From Neocallimastix lanati (nom. inval.) (taxonomy: Eukaryota > Neocallimastigomycota > Neocallimastigomycetes > Neocallimastigales > Neocallimastigaceae), in assembly GCA_016946835.1 (NCBI GenBank), contig JACVTC010000025.1:1130001-1190000 (forward strand): a DNA stretch of 60,000 nucleotides. Direction: 5' to 3'. The notes beneath the pieces are model-generated. The model was not told where the DNA came from. It saw nothing but the letters and a program-made list of their open reading frames with translations, and ran no database searches. The position numbers were made by a program, and so were the translations under genes. Positions 52,134-60,000 of the stretch are shown piece after piece. Every line of letters starts with the position of its first letter. Position 1 is the first letter of the stretch.

Positions 52134-53237
52134 TTAACTATTCACGATGCCTTCACATAAATCATCTAAAGCCATTTGACAATTGTTACTATCATAGTTC
52201 TTTTTTACAACTAATTCAGTATCAGGGTTTTCTTTAGTTATCATTTCTATTTTTTCCATTATTTTTTTAAATGCAGTTTTTATACCATCTTCTTCTGCTA
52301 ATTCGGGAATATAAAAAATGGTAGAATTATCATTTACTAAATCTGCTTGAATTGTAAATGCATACACGCCATGATTTTGTATTTCTTTTAAACCGATAGC
52401 ACCAGTATCAAAAAATGAAAAATAAATAATAAATTTAGAATCATTGGCCCATTCTATCATTTTTTTCTTATCATAACCTCCATAATTCATTTTCACTATA
52501 TTTTTATCAGTTTTATTTAAAAGTCCATATAATTCTTCTCCCTGCTTTGAATGATCTAAATCAGCATATTTTTCGTAATATAAAATATCTATTGGTCTCT
52601 CTTTAAAACTTTTTATCTTATTATTAGGTTTTAAATTTGTACAAGCACGCATATTTATAAATTTATGAAGTAAAGAGGTTGAATTTGATTTTTCTGCTAA
52701 ATGATTTCTAACTCTATCTGAATGTACTACCATTGCTTTTACTTTCTCTAAATATTTTGGAAAATTTTTTTCCTTCCAATAATTTTGTTGTGGAAACTTA
52801 AACCAATTGGATGGTACAAAATTTGGACCTAAAAGAAGTCTATTAGAATTATTGGTGTTAATCCATTCATCTAATTGCTTTTCATTTAATCTTGGCAATG
52901 ACATATAAAAATAATCTACTTCATTTTTTGTACTCTCTATTGAAATGTTTTTCGAAGGAATAAATTCACAATATTTATTACTATATGGTAAAAATTCATT
53001 TATTCCCTTTATAAAGGCAATTGGTCCTGCATTCCTATGACTACTTACAGGATTAATATCAACTTCTATTGAAATTCTTCTCGTATTATTTACATCTATT
53101 ATATCTGATAAAAAGGATTTAAAATAACTACCATTAACTAAAGTATTATATCTATATATCGTTGCAAAATTAAATATATTTATAATGAAAAATAGAATGA
53201 TAAATATTATAAATAGATATTTAATTTTCTCATTCAT
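52134..53237 (-). CDS. Type II membrane glycosyltransferase-like protein
   Basis: A single-exon gene of 367 codons, start ATG at 53237 (MNEKIKYLF). Residues about 7-27 are a signal anchor, with few residues before it, so the catalytic part should lie in the Golgi or ER lumen. The lumenal part begins RISIEVDINPVSSHRNAGPI and continues with LGPNFVPSNWFKFPQ, VKAMVVHSDRVRNHLAEKS (about 180-200) and, in the C-terminal half, KFIIYFSFFDTGAIGLKEIQ then NHGVYAFTIQADLV. The donor-side pattern of small residue, Asp, Gly/Ala-rich turn and acidic residue near 290-305 fits a GT-B fold sugar transferase; I infer the family from this and cannot name it. There are several Asn-x-Ser/Thr sites. A decayed copy lies 0.8 kb upstream in the same orientation. 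Confidence 0.7.
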   Translation of the reverse strand: MNEKIKYLFIIFIILFFIINIFNFATIYRYNTLVNGSYFKSFLSDIIDVNNTRRISIEVDINPVSSHRNAGPIAFIKGINEFLPYSNKYCEFIPSKNISIESTKNEVDYFYMSLPRLNEKQLDEWINTNNSNRLLLGPNFVPSNWFKFPQQNYWKEKNFPKYLEKVKAMVVHSDRVRNHLAEKSNSTSLLHKFINMRACTNLKPNNKIKSFKERPIDILYYEKYADLDHSKQGEELYGLLNKTDKNIVKMNYGGYDKKKMIEWANDSKFIIYFSFFDTGAIGLKEIQNHGVYAFTIQADLVNDNSTIFYIPELAEEDGIKTAFKKIMEKIEMITKENPDTELVVKKNYDSNNCQMALDDLCEGIVNS

Positions 53238-53640
53238 TTTGAATAAATAAATAAATAAAAAATAAATCTAATAAAATATAACAAAAAAAAATTTTTTTTT
53301 TTTTTTTTTTTCAATAATAGGTATTAAAAATTTTTATATTTAAAAAATGAAAAATAAAAAAAAATAAAAAATAAAAAATAAAATAAAATAAAATAAAAAA
53401 AAAAAAAAAAAAAATGAAAATATGAAATATAACAAATGATTACCAAATATGAAAAACTTTATTTATTATAATATTTAAAAATTTTAAAAAACAAAAAAAA
53501 AAAAAACAAAAAAAAAAAAAACAAAACAAAAAACAAAAATTTTGTTACATTTACAATATTTTTAATACATTAATATTTGTTATTTGTTATTAATAATTTT
53601 ATTATACATAATTTCCTTGAATTAACATATATAATTGAAA
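53238..53640. other. Short AT-rich spacer
   Basis: A and T runs, AAAAT units and a (C)A-rich run near 53491-53537; nothing coding. Confidence 0.6.
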
Positions 53641-53754
53641 TTATGAATTCAAAGCCACATTCATCATTAACCGTTTATATTTATTGTTAAGTATAAGTAA
53701 CTGTGGATTGTACATTTCCCAATGTGGATTATAATAATTTAAAAATAAAGCCAT
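53641..53754 (-). CDS. Small coding-like frame or terminal exon, unidentified
   Basis: From ATG at 53754 to TAA, 37 codons: MALFLNYYNPHWEMYNPQLL then ILNNKYKRLMMNVALNS. Residue use (Trp, His, Pro, Met) is unlike the Asn/Lys/Ile/Tyr/Phe output of random AT-rich DNA here. It may be the last exon of a gene or a relic. A second piece upstream on the same strand (54058-53987) reads IDKESLLESSAFRNCSFHN then MAYL and a stop; both contain an ATGGC(G/T)-TTAT-like stretch. Not recognised. Confidence 0.35.
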   Translation of the reverse strand: MALFLNYYNPHWEMYNPQLLILNNKYKRLMMNVALNS

Positions 53755-53986
53755 ACATTTTTAATATATTCTATACAATCATAAATTATTATTTTAAAAG
53801 AAATAATTTTTACAATTAAATATTATAAAGTATTATTTCAAAAGAAATAATAATATATTCTATTAAAAAATAATTACAAAAAATTATTTTTATAATTGAA
53901 TTGAATATTAATAAATTATATATATAGAAAAAAGAATATTTATAATTTATTTAATTATTATTTATTTAATATTATAAACAAGCCAC

Positions 53987-54058
53987 TTATAAATACGCCA
54001 TATTGTGAAATGAACAATTGCGAAATGCACTAGATTCAAGTAAACTTTCTTTATCTAT
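53987..54058 (-). pseudogene. Exon-like scrap upstream of the small frame
   Basis: Reads IDKESLLESSAFRNCSFHN and MAYL before a TAA on the minus strand; no start codon, no family recognised. It may belong with 53641-53754. Confidence 0.3.
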
Positions 54059-54071
54059 TTAAATACTAATC

Positions 54072-54115
54072 TTACACATTAATCATTTAAAGCCATTAAA
54101 AATTATTAACATTAT

Positions 54116-54154
<39 letters not shown>

Positions 54155-54985
54155 TCATTTCAATAAAATGGATTTCTTTAGTTATCATCATGTCTATTTT
54201 TTTTATTATTATTATTATTATTTCTTTTCATTATTTTTTTTATATAAAAATTCTTTACTATTTTCTTTTTTCTTAATTCAGAAATATAGAAAATAATAGA
54301 ATTAGTATGAATATATATAATATCTATTGATCTTTCATTAAAAAAAATTTTTTTTTTTTTTAATTTTTTCAATAGGTTTTGAATTTGTGTTGCAATATAT
54401 ATGAATCACAGAAGCTATTTTTTCTGCTAATTCATTTTTTAACTTTAATTAAATATATCACCATCTCTTTTGCTACCGTTACACAATCAGAAAACCTTTT
54501 TTTTTTTTTTTTTTTTTTTTTTTTCCAAATTTTTTGTAATAGGAATTTAAAGAGCAATGGTACAAAATTTAGAATTAATAGATGTCTAATAGAAATTATT
54601 AGTTTTAATTCATTTATTACAATTCAATTTACTTAGCTTTGGTAATGTCATATAAAAGTAACCTTACTTCATCTTTTATATATATATTAATGTAATTTTG
54701 TTCGACCGAGCAAAGTTATAATACTATAGTCGTTATTACTATACAGTAAAACTTTATTAATTGTTCTACTAAATATAAATAATATTCCATTTTTTTTTTT
54801 TTTTTTTTATCTAATGATGGATTAATATCAACTTTTATTAATTTTTTTTTTCAAATGTCCATAATGCTATTAATAATTAAAAGAAGAATTAATTAAATTA
54901 TTTCTACTATATATTTTAAAATTTATTTATATATAATGAAAAATGGAAATATAAATGGGAAAATTTGATTTCATATACAAAAATA
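54072..54985 (-). pseudogene. Decayed tandem copy of the glycosyltransferase-like gene
   Basis: The plus-strand text parallels 52165-53215 in order: AAAGCCAT near 54090, TTTCTTTAGTTATCAT at 54173, a CTTAATTCAGAAATATAGAAA block at 54270, TATCTATTGATCTTTCATTA at 54321, ATGGTACAAAATTTAGA at 54558 with the Leu-Leu-Gly stretch beyond, GGTAATGTCATATAAAAGTA at 54640, GGATTAATATCAACTTTTATT at 54820, and the signal-anchor counterpart at 54930-54985. Frameshifts, several T-run insertions and a deletion of about 200 bp (the counterpart of 52330-52580) destroy it. Same strand as the intact gene, so a tandem duplication. Confidence 0.75.
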
Positions 54986-55539
54986 TTTATTTCATTTAAA
55001 AAATTTTTTAAGATATTAATATTTATTATTATTAACAAAACAAATAAAGGTCTGAATATGCAAATTTTTCATAATAAATATAAAGAAATCCTTCTTGATT
55101 ATTCTAATAACCAAATATTGAAATAGAAAATGTTTAGGAAATATTGGTTTAAATAGTTGACTTGATAACTCTTATTAACTATATTTTTGTTATGACCAAT
55201 GAAGTGGAATCCAAGTCTTTTGACTAGTAGAAGGCTAATACTCCTCTTTCTAATTTTTTTTTTTTTTTTTTACGTGTCAATGACCATAAAAAAAAAAGAT
55301 TAATAAAAAATATTAAAAAAAAATATATATATAAAAAAAAAAAAAAAAGAATATGGACTTTAATTTTATGTGGCTTTATATTTTAAATTAATGATGATAC
55401 TTTTTAATTATGGCGTATTTATCATTAATTTATCCTCTTTTTACATTAAATATTTTTAGTTATATATTTAATATAAAAGATTTATTTAAATATCAAAATA
55501 ATTTTTTTTTTTTTTTTCTAATGTCAATTAAATATTCAT

Positions 55540-55649
55540 GCATATTTCCATTGTAATAAATGATTTTAAAATATAATTTCATTTTACATAAAAAGCATAT
55601 TTCCATTGTAATAAATGATTTTAAAATATAATTTCATTTTACATAAAAA
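55540..55649. repeat. 55-bp perfect tandem duplication
   Basis: Two identical adjacent 55-bp units beginning GCATATTTCCATTG (55540 and 55595). Confidence 0.92.
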
Positions 55650-55799
55650 GAAAGTTTTGTAAGTTTTGAAAGCCATAATTGTTCACAATTTTTTACAGAT
55701 GAATGAAAAAATCAAATGGCCAATAGGAATTCAATACACCCATCCAATCATACTATAAAAATCAAACTTTTATTTATTAATAAAAAAATAATAATAATT

Positions 55800-56240
55800 A
55801 AGTTTAAATATTTATTATTTATTATTTAATTAAATTTTATTTATTTATTATTTATTTATTATTTATTTATTATTTATTATTTATTTATTTATTATTTAAT
55901 ATTTATTTATTTAATATTTATTATTTATTTATTTAATATTTAATATTTAATATTTAATATTTATTATTTATTATTTATTATTTATTATTTATTATTTATT
56001 ATTTATTATTTATTATTTATTATTCAATTATTTATTATTCAATTATTTATTATTTAATTATTTATTATTTATTATGTATTATTTATTATTTAATTATTTA
56101 TTATTTATTATTTATTATTTATTATTTATTATTTATTATTTATTATTTATTATTTATTATTTATTTATTTAATATTTAATATTTAATATTTATTATTTAT
56201 TATTTATTATTTATTATTTATTATTTATTATTTATTTCTT
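55800..56240. repeat. TTATTTAT-type array
   Basis: About 440 bp of TATTTATTAT and TTTAATAT units in alternating blocks. Confidence 0.85.
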
Positions 56241-56569
56241 AAAAAATAAAAAACTAATATTAAATTGTATCACATAACGTACGTATACAGTAATTCTGAT
56301 TATGTACATTTATATTCTTTTTTTTTTTGCCTTAAAATATCCACTTTTTTTTTTTTTTTTTAAAAAAATCCATACATTATTTTTAAGAAAAAGAAATATT
56401 AATATAATTCTTAATTTATAATAAAAGATATGAATTATATATGCTAAAATTGTGATATAATCTATTATAAGATAATAAATAAAAATCTTGAATATTTCTT
56501 ACATTCATGTATTTGATGAAATACATCATTTTTTATTTCACAATAAAAAAAAAAAAGATCTAAAATTTT

Positions 56570-56760
56570 AACCAGTAATTATAGCTAGAATATTAGATAT
56601 TAACCACAAATATGGTAAAAAAAATAATATTTTATTCTATGAAGTGAATATTCCATTTTTGTTTCTTTATAATGTTGGTGGTTATAATAAGTAATACCAT
56701 TTCTTGATGGAGGAAGTTCTTCAAGGATTAAGTTTTATGAAAGAATCAAAAAAAAAAAAA
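56570..56760 (+). pseudogene. Possible coding relic, unidentified
   Basis: The plus strand reads PVIIARILDINHKYGKKNN, ILFYEVNIPFLFLYNVGGYN, a stop, then YHFLMEEVLQGLSFMKESK before an A run, about 65 codons with one stop. More balanced in composition than its flanks. Not recognised; it may be a chance frame. Confidence 0.25.
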
Positions 56761-57267
56761 AAAAAAAAAGATCAAATTTACATATATATTAATTTAGTCT
56801 TTCTTTAATATTTATATATTTTATTATTATATGTAACCCAATTAATTTAGAATATATGTTAAGGTATATAAATTACAGAAATTAATATAAATCATGAGCT
56901 ATTTAAAAAATTTATATATTATTAAATATACTTTATTATAAAGTTTAGTTGTATATTTTATTTATTTATTTATATGGTAACTTTACCAATGATATACATT
57001 GTAATATAAGTTCAATGTATTTGTATTATAACCAAATACATATAAATTAATTATTATATTGAAAATATTATACAATATATTACAATATATATATATAATA
57101 TAAAATTAATATTATAAAAAACTTTTTTCTTTTATGGTTATTTAAGAGAATAAATAAATAAATAAATAAATAAATAATAAATAAATAAATAATAAATAAT
57201 AAATTATTGAATAATAAATAATTAATAATTAATAATTAATAAATAATAAATAATAAATAATAAATAA

Positions 57268-57590
57268 TAAATAATAATTAATTGAATAATAAATAATAAA
57301 TAATAGTAATAATTATTATTAATAACATATAATAAATTTTAAATAATAAATATTAATAATAATAATAATAAATAATAAATAATAATTAATTGAATAATAA
57401 ATAATAAATAATAGTAATTATTATTATTAATAACATATAATAAATTTTAAATAATAAATATTAATAATAATAATAATAAATAATAAATAATAATTAATTG
57501 AATAATAAATAATAAATAATAGTAATAATTATTATTAATAACATATAATAAATTTTAAATAATAAATATTAATAATAATAATAATAAATA
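57268..57590. repeat. 108-bp tandem repeat, three copies
   Basis: Three near-identical 108-bp units, each containing AATTAATTGAATAATAAATA and AACATATAATAAATTTTAAA. Unit starts are spaced exactly 108 bp (57281, 57389 and 57497 for the same base). Confidence 0.9.
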
Positions 57591-57865
57591 AATAATGGAA
57601 TAATTAATAATAAATAAATAAATTAAATAAATAAATAAATAAATAATATTTTTATTCTTAATTGATAATTATTATATATTTTTTAATAATTAGAGTTGAT
57701 TTCTCATAATGAAAATTTTTTTTTATTTGATGGTTTTTTTTGTTAATTAATGTAATTTATAAAAAAAAATTTTTTTTTTATTTTTTCTTATATCAAATTC
57801 ATTTAATAATAGTAAATAAAAAAAAAAAAAAAAAAAAAAAAGTAGACTTTATATTAATCAATAAA

Positions 57866-57912
<47 letters not shown>

Positions 57913-58998
57913 AAGAATCATTTCATACATAAAAAATAATAATATAGTATAAAAGATTATTATATATACAAATCAAGTATTTGATTCTTTTGTACAATAA
58001 ACTAATAGAAAGAAAAGATGTAAAAAAGTTTTACAATATACACCAAAAAAGAAAAAAAATAGTTTTTATAAAATTTGTGAAAAAAATCAACATAGATTTA
58101 TTTAAAAATATATATTTACTTTTTATTTATTTGTGAATGTTAATACCAATAATATCAAAACAGTTAAATGTTTGATTAAATTATATATCCAGAAAATTAA
58201 AGAGTTAAATAAAGAGAAAAAAAAAAAGTATTATTATGTCATAAGTTTATATTTTTTTTTCTTATACTCAATTATATTACAATAATTTACAATAAAAATA
58301 AATTATATAAGTAAAAGTATTCTTTTTCTTAATTAATTAAACTTGTAATATAAAATTTTCTATACTATATTATTGTTGAGTATCTTTAATATTTCACTCT
58401 TTTTTTTTTTTTATTATTTTATTTTTAATTATAAATATTTAAATTTTAACTGTTAAGTCATAATTTAAATTAAAAAAAGAAAAAAAAAAAAGAGAAAAAA
58501 TAGTAAAACAAATAATAATTTTTTATGAAAAAGGTAAAAATTTTATAAAAAAAAATTAAAATATTTTGTTATATAGGAAAATAATGATAAAATTTGAATA
58601 TTATATATTATTATTAATATAAAGAATATATATATATATATTTTTTATATTGGTTTATATTGTAAAAAAAAAAAAAAGAAATTATATATATATATAAACA
58701 AAAATTATAATATTTATAAGGAAATTTTTTTATTATAGAAATTCTTTAATTAAAATTTGAAATTTTAATTCATATATCAGAATTAATATGATATTTGTAC
58801 TTATAATAAATATAAAATAATTTAACTAACTTTAAAATTTATTGTTTTTATTAAATATTATCTATTATTAACATGTATATATAAATGTATTATTTTTCGA
58901 ATTCAAAAACATTTATATGTTTAGATTTTTTTAAATACTTCTTATCAAAAAGATCGAACTTTTTAAATACGATATAATTTATAATTATAATACATTTA

Positions 58999-59052
<54 letters not shown>

Positions 59053-59056
59053 AACA

Positions 59057-59783
59057 ATGTCAACCGTAGAAAAATCAACTGAAGCCGTAGTTACAGCTTC
59101 AACTAAAAGCAACTTATTTAATAAAAAATTAATAATTGCTGGTATAACATCATTGTCACTCGGTGGTATATTATGTTACTACTTAACTCCATATTTGAAA
59201 AGGAGAAGAATAAAAAATTATATAGAACATCATAATTTAAATTCAAATTGTTATGAATATTTAGATATATTCCAATCACAAGCTATTTCTCCTTTAGTTA
59301 GATCTGTATTAAAACATATTTTAGTAGCTGATAACTTTTTAAATCCAGATGAATTATATTTACCTGAATTTAAGGAACAAACTAATCAATTAATTCAACA
59401 AATTAGTGAAAGTTATACTGGAGGAAAATTTTTGTTATTAGAAGGTTGCAAGGGTAATGGCAAAGGATATGCTTTAAGAGCTTGGGCTAAAAAGGAAAAA
59501 AGAGTTTGTGTTTATCTTGGATTAAAACAAAGTTTTAGAAGGGCAGCAAATCATACAACAATACCATCAAATGATATATCATCATCTATTGATCCTCACG
59601 CTACTTCAGCTCCAAAATCAGAAGAAAAACCACATTATTTGGATGAAACAACTTCTGCTACTGCTTTAGACAGTATTTCATTAACTTCATTACAAGAAGT
59701 TCAAGAAAGTTTATTTAGCGATATTCCAGAAAGAAATTTATTTATTTTTGGTTTATTAGAAGCGTTTGGTTTCTTTTCCATAG
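59057..59783 (+). CDS. Membrane-anchored P-loop protein, first exon (gene continues past the right edge)
   Basis: ATG at 59057 (MSTVEKSTEA), right after a 50-nt T run. Exon 1 encodes 242 residues and ends at a GTAAGA donor at 59784 in phase 1; the frame beyond it is intron. Residues about 25-45 form a membrane helix (LIIAGITSLSLGGILCYYL) followed by KRRRIK. A P-loop-like turn, LLLEGCKGNGKGYALRAWA, lies at about 126-144 and is followed by a beta strand (RVCVYLGL). In a Walker A motif GxxxxGK is followed by Ser or Thr; here Gly follows. A Ser/Pro-rich low-complexity linker spans about 175-215, and FIFGLLEAFGFF ends the exon. It probably belongs to an AAA/STAND-like ATPase anchored in an organelle membrane; family not recognised. 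Confidence 0.75.
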
Positions 59784-59788
59784 GTAAG

Positions 59789-59819
<31 letters not shown>

Positions 59820-60000
59820 TATATTTTAAATATAAATATATGAAAATATTCTCTCTAAATAAAAATCTATATAGATATTTAATATAAAACATAATAAATA
59901 TAATATTATATATTATATATAAAAATAATATATATTTAAAATGAATAGTTAGATATAATAGAATATTTATTCTCTCTATATTAATATAAATATATATTTT

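Larger units (their letters stand above)
54986..59056. other. AT-rich spacer with tandem repeats
   Basis: No intact gene. It contains a 55-bp tandem duplication (55540-55649), an ATTATTT-type array (55800-56240), a possible coding relic (56570-56760), a 108-bp tandem repeat (57268-57590) and, directly before the last gene, about 50 T residues (59001-59051). Confidence 0.6.

Noticed and set aside
55694-55756. Plus-strand MNEKIK start similar to the glycosyltransferase N-terminus.
   Set aside because: Only six residues agree and the frame closes after 20 codons; chance is sufficient.

Overview
The window is nuclear DNA of an extremely AT-rich eukaryote. Most of it consists of homopolymer runs, AAT/TTTA/TTTTA arrays and AT-only spacers. 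Genes show up as islands of more balanced base composition. They are split by many short AT-rich introns with GTAAGT/GTAAAT-type donors and T-rich AG acceptors, and they carry long Asn runs encoded by AAT. Spacers of up to 11 kb, a class C receptor whose ectodomain is a bacterial-type solute-binding domain, a fungal Mad3, LINE-type transposon debris and ankyrin-repeat relics together fit an anaerobic gut fungus (Neocallimastigomycota) best. This placement is inferred from gene content and style. Dictyostelids share the base composition and the Asn runs but have much smaller intergenic distances.

Layout. 1-1690: mevalonate kinase (minus), running off the left edge. 2789-5272: nine-exon SLC35F6-like transporter (minus). 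5273-9755: empty AT-rich spacer. 9756-11330: two decayed LINE 3' ends facing each other across large TTTTA arrays. 12197-15770: four-exon Mad3/BubR1 spindle-checkpoint gene (minus) with a complete KEN/ABBA/GLEBS motif set. 15200-23050: a diverged segmental duplication. A relic of the 5' half of MAD3 lies at 21555-22050, and the intact copy's upstream flank alone carries a 1.5-kb LTR-flanked element with an AP2-like reading frame (16900-18428). Between the two copies sit orphan exon-like pieces (20066-20444) and an unexplained GC-rich, foldable island (20985-21262).

27047-30458: two-exon receptor with a solute-binding ectodomain and seven transmembrane segments. 32635-32900: a broken inverted paralogue of it. 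33560-35110: an ankyrin-repeat pseudogene. 36710-40177: a large single-pass membrane protein with a disordered tail. 40178-52133: spacer holding a 355-bp foldback palindrome, a polypyrimidine tract, decayed coding pieces and a LINE scrap inside a 68-bp target duplication. 52134-53237: type II membrane glycosyltransferase-like gene, with a decayed same-strand copy at 54072-54985. 59057 to the right edge: first exon of a membrane-anchored protein with an atypical P-loop.

The genes do not form a pathway; they are housekeeping (sterol/isoprenoid synthesis, mitotic checkpoint), transport and surface-sensing functions. The clearest theme is local duplication followed by decay: MAD3, the receptor and the glycosyltransferase each have a broken copy within 10 kb. 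Exon borders were worked out by hand from reading frame, splice signals and phase, and have not been checked against transcripts.
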